Assembly (NCBI GenBank): GCA_018499985.2
Contig: JAHBAT020000010.1
Location: 1 to 56,619, forward strand
Source of the DNA: Candidatus Moraniibacteriota bacterium
GTDB taxonomy: Bacteria > Patescibacteriota > Minisyncoccia > Moranbacterales > UBA1568
Length of the DNA stretch: 56,619 bases
Direction: 5' to 3'
Part shown: positions 16,394 to 25,297 of the stretch, piece by piece
How the letters are laid out: the number at the start of each line of letters is the position of its first letter
Numbering within the stretch: position 1 is the stretch's first letter
The notes under the pieces: generated by a model
What the model was told of the DNA's origin: nothing
Database searches by the model: none
The model's input: the letters and a program-made list of their open reading frames with translations, nothing else
Translations under genes and position numbers: made by a program

Positions 16394-17653
16394 ATGGCTA
16401 AAGGAAATTACTATGTAGGACTAGATATCGGATCTTCGACTGTGAGAGCAGTGATTGCTGAGAGTCGTGGTGAAGATGAGGTGCTTCGAGTTATTGGCGT
16501 TGGTAAGACGCCTTCTTTTGGTATGCGCCGAGGATCAGTGGTGGATATAGAAGCGGTGGCTAAGGCTGTAAATGTTGCGTTAGAGCAGGCCGAGCGTATG
16601 GCTGGTCATGCTGCTGAGCGTGCAGCGGTAAGTGTGAGTGGCGCAGATCTTCTTTGTCAGGAGGCTTTGGGAGTTGTGGCTGTTGGGCGTGCTGACGGTG
16701 AAGTGACCGAAGATGATACAACTCGTGTTCTTGGTGAAGTAGAAGCTCGTCTGACCATGCCACTCAATCGTGAAATCATGCATGTGGAGCCGAGAGATTA
16801 CCGTCTGGACGATATCAAAAATATCAAAGATCCTATCGGTATGCGTGGAGTGCGTCTAGAAATGAATGCCCTGGTAGTAAGTGGTAGTGCCTCACACCTT
16901 AAAAATATCGAAAGAAGTCTTGATCATGCTGGTACGACGCCGACACATCTAGTAGCAGAGCCTATTGCTTCTGCGGAAGCTGCACTTACTTTAAAACAAA
17001 AAGAATTAGGTACTGTCCTGGTGAATCTTGGTGGCAGTACTACATCTATTGCTGTCTATGAAGATGGTGATTTACTTCACTTGGCAGTGCTTCCTGTGGG
17101 CGCAAGTCATATTACCAATGACATTGCTATCGGCCTTCGTACTTCTATCGAAATTGCAGAGGCAGTGAAGCTTCAGTACGGAACAGCTGTTGCTAAAGAA
17201 GTTTCTAAAAAAGAAGAAATTGATCTTAGCCTCTTTGATTCTCAAGAAGAGGATATGGTCAGTCGTCATCATGTAGCAGAAATTATCGAAGCGCGACTTG
17301 AAGAGATTCTTGATTTTGTAAATGAAGAGTTGCGTAAAATAGGTCGTGAAGGACTATTGCCCGGTGGAGCTATTTTGACCGGTGGTGGAGCGATGCTTCC
17401 AGGTGCTGTGGAGGTAGCAAAGCACATCTTGCGTTTACCGGTGCATGTCGGTTATCCAAAATCATTAGGGGGCATCCTCGATGAAGTGGATAATCCAGAA
17501 TTTGCTACGGTTATCGGGTTGATATTGTATGCTGAGAAATCCGGACCAGGCAGCAGTGGTTTTCCGGCAGGAAGAGTGTGGGATAAGTTGCCGGATGGTA
17601 TGCAGGGGGTGGCAGAGAAAATTAAATTTTTGTCGCGTAAGTTCTTGCCGTAA
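16394..17653 (+). CDS. ftsA: Cell division protein FtsA
   Basis: This actin-like protein tethers FtsZ to the membrane and recruits later division proteins. The phosphate 1 motif GLDIGSSTVRAVIAE opens the protein. The SHS2 (1C) subdomain follows, VNLGGSTTSIAVYEDG is the phosphate 2 loop, and LTGGGAMLPG the adenosine motif. The C-terminal amphipathic helix (VAEKIKFLSRKFLP) is the membrane-targeting sequence. At 419 aa it is complete. ftsZ follows 206 bp later with its own promoter. Confidence 0.95.
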   Translation: MAKGNYYVGLDIGSSTVRAVIAESRGEDEVLRVIGVGKTPSFGMRRGSVVDIEAVAKAVNVALEQAERMAGHAAERAAVSVSGADLLCQEALGVVAVGRADGEVTEDDTTRVLGEVEARLTMPLNREIMHVEPRDYRLDDIKNIKDPIGMRGVRLEMNALVVSGSASHLKNIERSLDHAGTTPTHLVAEPIASAEAALTLKQKELGTVLVNLGGSTTSIAVYEDGDLLHLAVLPVGASHITNDIAIGLRTSIEIAEAVKLQYGTAVAKEVSKKEEIDLSLFDSQEEDMVSRHHVAEIIEARLEEILDFVNEELRKIGREGLLPGGAILTGGGAMLPGAVEVAKHILRLPVHVGYPKSLGGILDEVDNPEFATVIGLILYAEKSGPGSSGFPAGRVWDKLPDGMQGVAEKIKFLSRKFLP

Positions 17654-17672
17654 AAGGGCTTACTCGAGGCAC

Positions 17673-17697
17673 AAAAGGCATTAGAAAGCCTTTTATT
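17673..17697 (+). terminator. Terminator after ftsA
   Basis: AAAAGGC/GCCTTTT stem, loop of 8 nt, then ATTAA. Short T-run, so efficiency is uncertain. Confidence 0.6.
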
Positions 17698-17723
17698 AAG
17701 AGAAGGATGGCTTATATCTTATC

Positions 17724-17753
17724 TTGACATTAGCCCTTCTCCTATGCTAAATT
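17724..17753 (+). promoter_or_regulatory. Promoter for ftsZ
   Basis: TTGACA (17724-17729), 18-bp spacer, TAAATT (17748-17753) with an extended TG upstream. The leader is about 100 nt. Confidence 0.6.
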
Positions 17754-17859
17754 TGAACTTCAAGTACAAAACCCTTACTTGGAAACAGTAAAACAAAAAT
17801 ATAGTTTTTTCGTTACATCGTAAATTGTTTTTACTAAATACCTAAAAAGGGGATCTATT

Positions 17860-19137
17860 ATGGCCGAAATCAAACCAGACATTGAAACTTTTGCCAAAAT
17901 TAAAGTCGTGGGAGTGGGAGGATCAGGAGGAAACGCTATCTCACGCATGATTGACGCTAAAATTAAAGGAGTAGAGTTTGTGGCTATCAATACGGATGCC
18001 CAGGCTTTGCATCACTCAAAGGCTCAGGAAAAAGTGCATGTTGGGAAAAACCTGACTAAGGGACTAGGAGCTGGTATGAATCCTGAAGTGGGTCGTCAGG
18101 CCGCTGAAGAAAATCGTGATGAAATTCAAGAAGTACTCAAGGGCTCAGATATGGTGTTTGTAGCCTGTGGTCTTGGTGGAGGAACTGGAAGTGGTGCTGC
18201 TCCTATTGTGGCTGAGACAGCCAAAGAGCTTGGTGCCCTAACCGTAGGTGTAGTGACAAAGCCGTTTGCCTTTGAAGGATCACAACGTCGTGCTATCGCT
18301 GAAGAAGCTTTGGAAAATCTCAAAGACCGCGTAGATACATTGATTACTATTCCTAATGATCGCTTACTTTCAGTTATTGATCGAAAGACAACTCTAGTTA
18401 ATGCCTTTCGTATTGTAGATGATGTCCTAAGGCAAGGTGTGCAGGGTATTTCAGATTTGATTACCCGACCAGGAGAAGTCAATGTCGACTTTGCTGACGT
18501 GCGAGCTATTATGGAAGATAGTGGAAGTGCCCTTATGGGTATTGGTATCGCCTCTGGTGAAAATCGCGCCACAGAAGCTGCTCGTGCAGCTATCAATAGT
18601 CCACTTTTGGAACTTTCTATCGACGGAGCCAAAGGAGTCCTTTTCAATATTTCTGGATCTTCAGATATCGGCATGCTTGAAATCAATGAAGCTGCCAATA
18701 TCATTACTGAAACTATTGATCCAAATGCCAAAGTTATCTTTGGTGCTGTAACTGATGATCAAATCCGTAAGGGTGAAATTCAGATTACAGTGGTAGCCAC
18801 TGGTTTTGATCTTCCTCGCACCAAGGATGCTTTGCCTGGTCTAGTGACACGTGTTCAGAGCAATACCACTAATCTACAAAGAGCTCGTGCTGAAGAGCGT
18901 GTACGTGAGACAGTGATGCCGACTATTACAGCTACCCCTGAGGAACCAAAGGCAGTAGTATACGAAGAAGAGGATGATATCTTCGCCTTCTCAAGTCGTA
19001 AGATGGAGCAGCCAGTAATGATTATTGATGAAAAAATTCCGACTCGTTCCACCATGGGTAGACCAGAGTCAAAAGATCTTTCAGAAGAAGATGATTTGGA
19101 GATACCAGCTTTTATTCGTCGCAAGATGAAGAAATAA
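17860..19137 (+). CDS. ftsZ: Cell division protein FtsZ
   Basis: This tubulin-like GTPase forms the division ring. The signature loop GGGTGSG is at residues 106-112, preceded by the GTP-binding start [13 protein letters not shown]. The T7 loop region [11 protein letters not shown] activates hydrolysis. The variable linker (about 330-405) is followed by the conserved C-terminal peptide IPAFIRRK that binds FtsA. At 425 aa it is complete. AAAGGGG upstream is a good ribosome binding site, unusual in this window. Confidence 0.97.
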   Translation: MAEIKPDIETFAKIKVVGVGGSGGNAISRMIDAKIKGVEFVAINTDAQALHHSKAQEKVHVGKNLTKGLGAGMNPEVGRQAAEENRDEIQEVLKGSDMVFVACGLGGGTGSGAAPIVAETAKELGALTVGVVTKPFAFEGSQRRAIAEEALENLKDRVDTLITIPNDRLLSVIDRKTTLVNAFRIVDDVLRQGVQGISDLITRPGEVNVDFADVRAIMEDSGSALMGIGIASGENRATEAARAAINSPLLELSIDGAKGVLFNISGSSDIGMLEINEAANIITETIDPNAKVIFGAVTDDQIRKGEIQITVVATGFDLPRTKDALPGLVTRVQSNTTNLQRARAEERVRETVMPTITATPEEPKAVVYEEEDDIFAFSSRKMEQPVMIIDEKIPTRSTMGRPESKDLSEEDDLEIPAFIRRKMKK

Positions 19138-19149
19138 GAGTGAGGAAAG

Positions 19150-19180
19150 AGCCGCCTCTTCTAGGGAGGCGGTTTTTTTA
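19150..19180 (+). terminator. Terminator after ftsZ
   Basis: CCGCCTC/GAGGCGG stem with T7 run. Confidence 0.92.
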
Positions 19181-19221
19181 TCGGTTTGGTATATACTAAA
19201 AGTGATAAAAGAAATACATGT

Positions 19222-19665
19222 ATGCTTTGTCCATTTTGTAATCACATAGAAACAAAAGTAGTTGACTCTCGAGATACTCAGGAGAACAAGGCTATTCGCC
19301 GTCGTCGTGAGTGTGAGTCATGCGAAAAGCGTTTTAGTACCTACGAAACATACGAGGGCTTTCAGACCTTGATTGTGAAAAAAAATGGCGTTAAGGAACC
19401 CTATGATCGTACGAAGATTGAAAGAGGGCTAAGGAGAGCATTTGAGAAAAGGCCTGGCGCAGAGACAAGTATCGAAAATATTCTCGGTGAGCTAGAAAAC
19501 TATATTCAAAATCAGCAAAAGCACGAGATGACGAGTAGAGAGCTTGGAGATACAGTATTGAGACTTATCAAGGAAGAGGATCCGGTAGCGTATGTACGTT
19601 TTGCTAGTGTCTATAAGTCATTTGGTAGCCTTGAGCGTTTCCGTAAATTTCTTGAGCAAGTCTGA
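19222..19665 (+). CDS. nrdR: Transcriptional repressor NrdR
   Basis: NrdR represses ribonucleotide reductase genes according to the ATP/dATP balance. The zinc ribbon opens the protein (CPFC at residues 3-6, then CESC about 31-34), and the ATP-cone follows (LIVKKNGVKEPYDRTKIERG). The 147-aa length is standard. The ATG at 19222 matches the family start MxCPFC. No ribonucleotide reductase gene or NrdR box was found here. comEC follows after 8 bp; the gene ends in TGA. Confidence 0.95.
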   Translation: MLCPFCNHIETKVVDSRDTQENKAIRRRRECESCEKRFSTYETYEGFQTLIVKKNGVKEPYDRTKIERGLRRAFEKRPGAETSIENILGELENYIQNQQKHEMTSRELGDTVLRLIKEEDPVAYVRFASVYKSFGSLERFRKFLEQV

Positions 19666-19673
19666 TTCGTAGT

Positions 19674-21155
19674 ATGAGGACGCACTTCTTGTTTCTTACA
19701 GTGGTGTGGAGTTTTCTTGGGAGTGCTCTTGTGCTCTTTGGGCCATTATCAGTAGATATTGGCCTCTTTCTTTTTTTGGGTGCCTTATTTATAAGTCTTG
19801 GTTTTCTTTGGGCGCCAAAAAAATATTGGCCATATATCGGATGTATTTTTCTGGGGGCATCTCTTGCTTCGGTGACCATACAGACACATAACAAAAACTG
19901 GCAAGCGCTTCCGGAAGAATATGAAGTACGAGCTTTACCAGTAGAAGTGATCCGATATCCTGAAGAAAAAAGTTTTTATCAAGAAGTTATTTTGAGTAGG
20001 CGTACATGTGAAGAGAACTGTCAAAAAATTCTTTGGAAAGCACCTCTAGAAGAAATAGTGCAGGTAGGAGAAAGTTTTTTATTTTCATGTAAGCCTAAGA
20101 GGATAGAAAATTTTAGTCAGGATTTTGATTATAGGAAGTATCTTGAAAAAGAGGGAGTGGGTTTTGAGTGTGCTTTTGGTCAGCGGGGTGAAGTCTTACC
20201 AAGAACGGTAAAGGGATATTTTTTTGGAGTCCTTGGCAAGGCAAGGAGTTTTACAGAAAAGGCACTTGCCAGAGCTTTACCAGAACCCGAGCTTGGTCTC
20301 GCTAAGGGTCTTATCTTGGGAGGGAGTGGGTATCTCAGTGAATCACTCGAAGATGACTTTAAACGTGTAGGGATGACCCATATAGTAGCAGTCTCGGGTT
20401 ATAACATACTTTTGGTAGCAGGCTTTCTCTTATTTTTTGCTACTATGTTTGGTTTTTGGAGAAAGTGGTCCCTCTTAAGTGCTTTTTTGGGAGTAGCTAT
20501 CTTTGTTATTTTTGTTGGAGCTCCAGCCTCTGCGGTACGCGCAGGAAGCATGGCAGGGCTTTCTTTTCTGGCACTTCTTGGAGGTAGACGAAGTATGGGA
20601 TTTGTTGTTTTGTCAGTAGCTGCCTTTGGAATGCTTTTGATAAATCCGCTTCTCTTATTTTATGATATAGGTTTCGAACTTTCTTTTTTGGCTCTTGTAG
20701 GTATTTTATTTGCTCTCCCAGAAGAGACTCTTAAAGAGGGTATGATTTGGAAAATAGGAGCTGCTCTCAAAACGACACTCTGGGTCGAGGCTTTTATCCT
20801 ACCGCTTATCTTGTACTATTTCGGAGTATTTTCATGGTTTTCTCTTATTGCCAATATGGTTTTGATACCGTTTGTTCCGCTGGCTATGCTTGGATCAGCA
20901 GCTCTTGTGGTGATAGGATCTTGGATGCCTATGTCGATACTCGTGATCATAACCTTTCCGGTGTACGGAGTACTTTTGGGGGTTATTTCTTTTGTGGAAT
21001 ACTTTGGAAGGATACCGGGCATTGCTATAGAACATCTTTCTTTTCCGATAGAATTTCTTTTTGTTTGGTACGGCGCACTGACTATAGTCGGGGTGCTACA
21101 ATTACAAAGTAATAAGAAAAAATGGTATGCAAAAGCCTTTGTGGTTAGTCGTTGA
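19674..21155 (+). CDS. comEC: ComEC/Rec2 membrane channel part
   Basis: ComEC carries single-stranded DNA across the cytoplasmic membrane during natural transformation. This 493-aa product holds the N-terminal membrane part, the OB-like region (DUF4131-type, about 60-170) and the Competence domain (GLAKGLILGGSG..., THIVAVSGYNILLVAG, ASAVRAGSMAGLSFLALLGGRR), with about ten membrane helices. In many bacteria the metallo-beta-lactamase domain is fused at the C-terminus; here it is the next gene, which overlaps by 29 bp. CPR cells are thought to need nucleic-acid uptake. Confidence 0.92.
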   Translation: MRTHFLFLTVVWSFLGSALVLFGPLSVDIGLFLFLGALFISLGFLWAPKKYWPYIGCIFLGASLASVTIQTHNKNWQALPEEYEVRALPVEVIRYPEEKSFYQEVILSRRTCEENCQKILWKAPLEEIVQVGESFLFSCKPKRIENFSQDFDYRKYLEKEGVGFECAFGQRGEVLPRTVKGYFFGVLGKARSFTEKALARALPEPELGLAKGLILGGSGYLSESLEDDFKRVGMTHIVAVSGYNILLVAGFLLFFATMFGFWRKWSLLSAFLGVAIFVIFVGAPASAVRAGSMAGLSFLALLGGRRSMGFVVLSVAAFGMLLINPLLLFYDIGFELSFLALVGILFALPEETLKEGMIWKIGAALKTTLWVEAFILPLILYYFGVFSWFSLIANMVLIPFVPLAMLGSAALVVIGSWMPMSILVIITFPVYGVLLGVISFVEYFGRIPGIAIEHLSFPIEFLFVWYGALTIVGVLQLQSNKKKWYAKAFVVSR

Positions 21156-21975
21156 GCTGATTCTTCTGGTACTCATATTTTTTGGAGGCAGCCTCTACTT
21201 TTGGAAGCAAAATAAACAGGATTCATTTGAGGTAGTTTTTTTGAATGTGGGTCAAGGTGACGCCATTCTTATTCAGGATGGAGAGTTGCAGGTGCTTATT
21301 GACGGTGGAAGAGACGGAAAAGTGCTTTTGGATCGACTAGGGCGCTATGTGCCTTTTTGGGATAGAGTTCTCGAAGTAGTAGTGGCTACTCACCCAGATA
21401 GTGATCATATTGGTGGATTACCAGCTGTGCTTAAGAATTATCAGGTAGAAATGGTAATGACTAATGGACATACGAGTGACACAGAAACGTCGAGACTTTT
21501 TGAAAAACTAGCTATCGAAAAGGCAGGGCAGAGAAAAGAAATAGCCCTTGGAACAGAAATCCTTTTTCCGAGTGAAGCGAAACTAAATTTTCTTTACCCA
21601 CTTTTACCTTTACCAAATAAGAGCGTTGTCGAGACCAATGAGGGAAGTCTTGTGGCAAGGCTTGACGTGATGGATACCTCGTTTCTCTTTACGGGAGATT
21701 TACCACGGGAGGAATTTGCCCTCATGAGTATTGAGCCGGTGGACGTACTTAAGGTAGCTCATCATGGATCAAAGTATTCTTCGAGCGGAGTTTTTCTGGA
21801 TAAGGTAAAGCCACGTGATGCCGTAATATCGGTAGGACAAAATAGTTATGGTCATCCAGCAGGTGAAGTGCTTAAAAATTTAGAAGAAAGAAAGATTCAG
21901 ATATATCGTACTGATGAAGAGGGAGATATAGTCTATCGATGTGAAAAGGCGACCAGGCAGTGTGTAAAGAAGTAG
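21127..21975 (+). CDS. ComEC metallo-beta-lactamase part as a separate gene
   Basis: A 282-aa protein with one N-terminal membrane helix (residues 7-26) and a metallo-beta-lactamase fold like the C-terminal domain of ComEC. It has FLNVGQGDAILIQ, the metal motif ATHPDSDHIGG, FTGDL and the AHHGSKYSS motif. It may degrade the non-transported DNA strand outside the membrane. The 29-bp overlap with the channel gene in another frame suggests translational coupling. Confidence 0.9.
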   Translation: MQKPLWLVVELILLVLIFFGGSLYFWKQNKQDSFEVVFLNVGQGDAILIQDGELQVLIDGGRDGKVLLDRLGRYVPFWDRVLEVVVATHPDSDHIGGLPAVLKNYQVEMVMTNGHTSDTETSRLFEKLAIEKAGQRKEIALGTEILFPSEAKLNFLYPLLPLPNKSVVETNEGSLVARLDVMDTSFLFTGDLPREEFALMSIEPVDVLKVAHHGSKYSSSGVFLDKVKPRDAVISVGQNSYGHPAGEVLKNLEERKIQIYRTDEEGDIVYRCEKATRQCVKK

Positions 21976-22098
21976 CATAAGAATTTACCCTGTTAGAATA
22001 GAGAGATAAAAATCAGGGAATGTAGATATATGTAAGCCGAAGGCGAAAGAGATAAAGAAATAAGTAAAGGAAGAAATGAGAGAAATTCTAATAGGGAC

Positions 22099-22127
22099 TT
22101 GCCTCGGACGTCAATACGTGTTATACT
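22099..22127 (+). promoter_or_regulatory. Promoter for ndk
   Basis: TTGCCT (22099-22104), 17-bp spacer, TATACT (22122-22127). Confidence 0.7.
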
Positions 22128-22158
22128 TATCTTTGTTAAGAATTAGCATATAAAATAT

Positions 22159-22767
22159 ATGGCTGACATGCATCCAAAAAAAGAGCGTACACTTGTCATC
22201 GTGAAACCAGACGGAGTACAACGAGGACTTATCGGAGAAATCTTAAAGCGCTTTGAGCGTACTGGACTCAAATTTGTGGCTATGAAGTTTATGTTGCCGC
22301 AAGCTGAACAGTGCTGGAAGCATTACAATAAGGATGAGGCATGGTTTATGCTTAAGGGGAACCGTATTGTAGAAGATCGCAAAAACCAAGGTCTTTCTAT
22401 CGACAAAGAACCCCTTGAATACGGCAAGGATATTATTCAGTCAAATGTAGACTTTTTTACCTCAGGACCAGTACTCGCCTTTATCATTGAGGGTAATCAG
22501 TCAGTAGCTATTGTAAAGAAATTGGTAGGTGGAACGGAGCCAACTACTTCAGACGTGGGGACTATTCGTGGAGATTTCACAGTAGATTCATATGCTCTTT
22601 CAAGTATCGATAATCGTGCTGTACGTAACTTGGTGCATTGTTCAGATAGTCCAGAAGAAGCTGAGCGTGAGATCCCGCTTTGGTTTGATGAGAGTGACCC
22701 TGTGTCATATCGTCTTATTCAGGAGCAGGTGTTATACGATGTAAATCTTGACGGCATCCTTGAGTAG
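22159..22767 (+). CDS. ndk: Nucleoside diphosphate kinase, enlarged
   Basis: NDK moves the gamma phosphate between nucleoside triphosphates through a phosphohistidine. The start RTLVIVKPDGVQRGL, the SGPVLAFIIEG strand and the active site NLVHCSDSPEEAEREI (His160) are present; the usual HGSDS is HCSDS. At 202 aa it is about 60 longer than normal. Extra residues lie between the alpha-2 region and SGPV (about 57-97), before the active site and at the C-terminus. It is transcribed alone from a good promoter. Confidence 0.92.
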   Translation: MADMHPKKERTLVIVKPDGVQRGLIGEILKRFERTGLKFVAMKFMLPQAEQCWKHYNKDEAWFMLKGNRIVEDRKNQGLSIDKEPLEYGKDIIQSNVDFFTSGPVLAFIIEGNQSVAIVKKLVGGTEPTTSDVGTIRGDFTVDSYALSSIDNRAVRNLVHCSDSPEEAEREIPLWFDESDPVSYRLIQEQVLYDVNLDGILE

Positions 22768-22784
22768 CAACTTTCGTTTTTGGC

Positions 22785-22869
22785 GCAGTTCATCGTTTTG
22801 GTCTTTGATACTCGACGCTGTATATCATTAATACAGCTTACTCCGTTTCTCGACCATGCCTTGAACTGC
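22785..22869 (+). ncRNA. Candidate structured RNA or hairpin element after ndk
   Basis: An 85-nt extended hairpin: GCAGTTCA/TGAACTGC outer stem, GGTC/GACC middle stem and GCTGTAT/ATACAGC apical stem, separated by two internal loops. It sits between ndk and a terminator. No sequence match to a known class was recognised; an ndk 3' UTR or a small RNA are both possible. Confidence 0.4.
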
Positions 22870-22901
22870 ATTCAAAAACAAATGTTTTATTCTAGATTTA
22901 G

Positions 22902-22926
22902 AACTCCGCGTTATGCGGAGTTTTTC
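22902..22926. terminator. Terminator after ndk / hairpin RNA
   Basis: AACTCCGC/GCGGAGTT stem with T6. Confidence 0.85.
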
Positions 22927-22952
22927 TTTGAGAAGAAGTGTTTCATTTAAGC

Positions 22953-22979
22953 AAAAAACCTCCCAAGATGGGAGGTTTT
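22953..22979 (-). terminator. Terminator of rpmB
   Basis: AAAACCTCCC/GGGAGGTTTT stem; the run of A on the plus strand gives a T-run for the minus-strand rpmB transcript. Confidence 0.85.
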
Positions 22980-23000
22980 GTGGTTGAATCAGAAAGTCTT

Positions 23001-23177
23001 TTACTTGGCAGCCTTGGTAAGGGTGCGGATAGCGCGGGTAGAAAGCTTCAGTTTCATGCCACCAAGACGCTTGGTCTGGAGGTTGATCTTGAAGGTACGA
23101 CGGGTAGCAATGTTAGAGTGACTACGAGAGTTCCCTGTTTGGGTTCCACGTCCTGTCATTTGGCAAACTCGGCTCAT
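23001..23177 (-). CDS. rpmB: 50S ribosomal protein bL28
   Basis: A 58-aa ORF read on the minus strand, starting [16 protein letters not shown] and continuing [42 protein letters not shown]. This is the bL28 pattern (xCxxTGKGxxxGNxxSHSxxxTRRxFxPN). It is shorter than the usual 60-78 aa and keeps only Cys5 of the zinc-form cysteines. The longer ORF on the opposite strand is its shadow. It is alone on the minus strand with its own terminator. Confidence 0.93.
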   Translation of the reverse strand: MSRVCQMTGRGTQTGNSRSHSNIATRRTFKINLQTKRLGGMKLKLSTRAIRTLTKAAK

Positions 23178-23285
23178 AGAGATAAATACAAAGATTGAAT
23201 ACTTGTAGGTTTCAGAGTATCATAGATATATTACTTTGACAAGAGTCAAAGAATTCCAAATTTAAAAATCCCTTTTTTAAGCCCT

Positions 23286-24008
23286 ATGCCTCAAGAAATA
23301 GTCCTGATTGCCTTCTATATCGCTACTCTTATATATTCTGTTATTGTCCATGAAATCTCTCACGGAGTAGTGGCATTGTGGCTAGGAGATATGACTGCCA
23401 AGTATGCTGGAAGATTGACCCTAAACCCAATGAAGCATATTGACCCCTTTGGCTCGGTTATCTTACCGGCACTGCTTATTTTCAGTACAGGCTTTGCTTT
23501 TGGCTGGGCCAAGCCAGTTCCGTATAATCCATACAATCTCCGTAATCAGAAATGGGGACCAGTACTAGTGGCTCTCGCTGGGCCAGCCACAAACTTCCTT
23601 ATTGCTCTGGGAGCTACGCTTATAGCCCTTTTGATGCCTATAGGAAGCCTGGCTAAGGCGGATATCATTAGTCGTTTTTATGCGGTAATCGGTGGCAGGG
23701 GGAGCTTTATGGAGAGTTTTCAGCTTTTTGGTGAAGCTCTTTCGGGTTCGTTTGGAGCGGTAATTTTTGGCTTGTTGTTGCTGATTATCTTCTGGAATGT
23801 GATCTTGGGCTGTTTTAATCTCTTGCCTATCCCGCCTCTGGATGGGTCAAAACTCCTGTATATGCTGTTTCGTATTCCGGAGCGCATAGAGCTCCTTCTT
23901 GAGCAGTATGGCCTTTTTCTTCTTTTTATTATTATTTTCTTTTTTTCTTATCCAATAAGCCTTTTTATCTATACCACACTGGGATTTTTTATTGGAATCT
24001 TGGTTTAG
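23286..24008 (+). CDS. Site-2 protease family (M50B) membrane metalloprotease
   Basis: S2P-like proteases cut within membrane segments. The zinc motif HEISH (His22, Glu23, His26) lies in the first helix, and the third ligand is in NLLPIPPLDGSK. AGRLTLNPMKHIDPFGS is also typical. About six membrane helices fill 240 aa, and no PDZ domain is present, as in the minimal M50B group. The substrate is unknown. A TTGACA at 23236-23241 lies 45 bp upstream in the spacer shared with rpmB. Confidence 0.9.
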   Translation: MPQEIVLIAFYIATLIYSVIVHEISHGVVALWLGDMTAKYAGRLTLNPMKHIDPFGSVILPALLIFSTGFAFGWAKPVPYNPYNLRNQKWGPVLVALAGPATNFLIALGATLIALLMPIGSLAKADIISRFYAVIGGRGSFMESFQLFGEALSGSFGAVIFGLLLLIIFWNVILGCFNLLPIPPLDGSKLLYMLFRIPERIELLLEQYGLFLLFIIIFFFSYPISLFIYTTLGFFIGILV

Positions 24009-24063
24009 GGAGTGCTTTTTGAATAAAAGGCTTATATATGAAGCTTTTCTCTTATTTTTGAGA

Positions 24064-24180
24064 GATAGAGGGTTGACCCCGTTAGAAGTAGTTATGAGTA
24101 AAACTTTCCTCGAGTTGATAAGTGATTGCCAAGCCGTATTATTGCCCTCTATCCTTAAACCCCTTCTACTTCTAACGGGG
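24064..24180. repeat. Interleaved inverted repeats upstream of the str promoter
   Basis: CCCCGTTAGAAGTAG (24077-24091) is a perfect inverted repeat of 24166-24180. GATAGAGGG (24064-24072) pairs with CCCTCTATC (24145-24153). The two pairs interleave, so they are either alternatives or a pseudoknot. The right arm touches the -35 box of the rpsL promoter. It could be a DNA operator or the 3' UTR of the M50 mRNA. No gene in 24009-24288. Confidence 0.55.
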
Positions 24181-24209
24181 TTGACAATATCCAAAGCATT
24201 CCCTATTAT
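24181..24209 (+). promoter_or_regulatory. Promoter for rpsL-rpsG
   Basis: TTGACA (24181-24186), 17-bp spacer, TATTAT (24204-24209). Confidence 0.85.
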
Positions 24210-24222
24210 AGGGATTACACGG

Positions 24223-24241
24223 AAAAGCCTCTGGCTTTTTT
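24223..24241 (+). terminator. Terminator-like hairpin in the rpsL leader
   Basis: AAAAGCC/GGCTTTT stem with loop TCT and T-run, between the promoter and the rpsL start. Placement suggests attenuation; it might also end leftover transcription from upstream. Confidence 0.55.
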
Positions 24242-24288
24242 CATTTGAATTAAAATATTGTAATTAGTAGACCTTACGTAACTGTCCT

Positions 24289-24705
24289 GTGGCAACTATC
24301 AATCAACTCATCAAAAAACCTCGTAAGCCCTTGGTAAAGAAGACGAAGTCTCCTGCCATGGCGTATTCTTTGAATACCCTCCGTAATCGTGATACTAAGC
24401 ACGAAAGTCCTTTCAAGCGTGGAGTGTGTCTTAAGGTTTCTACTACTACTCCTAAAAAGCCTAACTCAGCCCTTCGTAAGATTGCTCGTGTGCGTCTCAC
24501 TAACGGAATGGAAGTAACTGCCTATATTCCAGGAGAGGGACATAACCTCCAGGAACACTCAATCGTTATGATTCGAGGAGGACGTGTGAAAGATCTTCCG
24601 GGTGTACGTTATCACGTAGTGCGCGGAGTCTTTGACTCAGCTGGTGTGAAGCGTATGCAGAGCCGTAGTAAGTACGGAGCCAAGAAGGAAAAGAAAAAAG
24701 ACTAG
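24289..24705 (+). CDS. rpsL: 30S ribosomal protein uS12
   Basis: uS12 lies at the decoding centre. The 138-aa sequence is canonical ([13 protein letters not shown] at the start, [46 protein letters not shown]). The lysines linked to streptomycin sensitivity (in TPKKPNS and GRVKDLPG) are wild type. The start is GTG, giving the usual second residue Ala. rpsG follows. Confidence 0.97.
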   Translation: MATINQLIKKPRKPLVKKTKSPAMAYSLNTLRNRDTKHESPFKRGVCLKVSTTTPKKPNSALRKIARVRLTNGMEVTAYIPGEGHNLQEHSIVMIRGGRVKDLPGVRYHVVRGVFDSAGVKRMQSRSKYGAKKEKKKD

Positions 24706-24752
24706 TTTTTAGAAACACGTATATATAAATTTGCATTTTGATTAGCTAACGT

Positions 24753-25220
24753 ATGCCACGAAGAAAGCGACAATTTAAACGAGAATGGAAGCCAGACACC
24801 ATGTATGGCAACCCTTTGGTAGGTCATTTCATCGGAATGATCATGTGGGATGGTAAGAAAAGTACAGCAGAAAGAATTATCTACGATGCTTTTGATATCA
24901 TTCATGATCGTACCAAAAAAGGTGGACTAAACACCTTTGAGCAAGCTATCAAGAATGTTGCCCCTCTTCTTCAGCTTAAGAGCCGTCGAGTAGGTGGTGC
25001 CAACTATCAGGTGCCAGTACCTGTTTCAGGAGAGCGCCGTCAGGTACTCGCTATGCGTTGGTTGCGAGATGCTTGCCGCAATAAGAAAGGTAAGGGTATG
25101 GCTGAAAAGCTTGCTGACGAACTTATCGATGCTTCAAATAAGGTAGGTACTGCTATGAAGAAGCGCGAAGACACTCACCGTATGGCTGAAGCCAACAAAG
25201 CTTTTGCTCACTTTGCCTAG
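24753..25220 (+). CDS. rpsG: 30S ribosomal protein uS7
   Basis: uS7 starts assembly of the 30S head and contacts E-site tRNA. The 155-aa product shows MPRRKRQFKREWKPD, LINxxM-like NPLVGHFIGMIMWDGKKSTAE and GGANYQVPVPVSGERRQVLAMRWL. Part of the rpsL-rpsG-fusA-tuf order of the str operon. A terminator directly after the stop separates it from fusA. Confidence 0.96.
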   Translation: MPRRKRQFKREWKPDTMYGNPLVGHFIGMIMWDGKKSTAERIIYDAFDIIHDRTKKGGLNTFEQAIKNVAPLLQLKSRRVGGANYQVPVPVSGERRQVLAMRWLRDACRNKKGKGMAEKLADELIDASNKVGTAMKKREDTHRMAEANKAFAHFA

Positions 25221-25241
25221 AGCTTCTTTCGAGAAGCTTTT
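25221..25241 (+). terminator. Terminator between rpsG and fusA
   Basis: AGCTTCT/AGAAGCT with a TTCG loop and T5. fusA has no separate consensus promoter that stands out, so readthrough is likely. Confidence 0.7.
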
Positions 25242-25297
25242 TGCTTTAAGAAGATTCCATTATTATTTATCCAGATATAAAATACTAAATTTTTTGT

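Noticed and set aside
19181-19221. NrdR box in the nrdR promoter
   Set aside because: No ACACWATATWTWGTGT-like palindrome pair is visible.
22938-23198. 86-codon plus-strand ORF
   Set aside because: It is antisense to the bL28 gene and starts inside the terminator hairpins.
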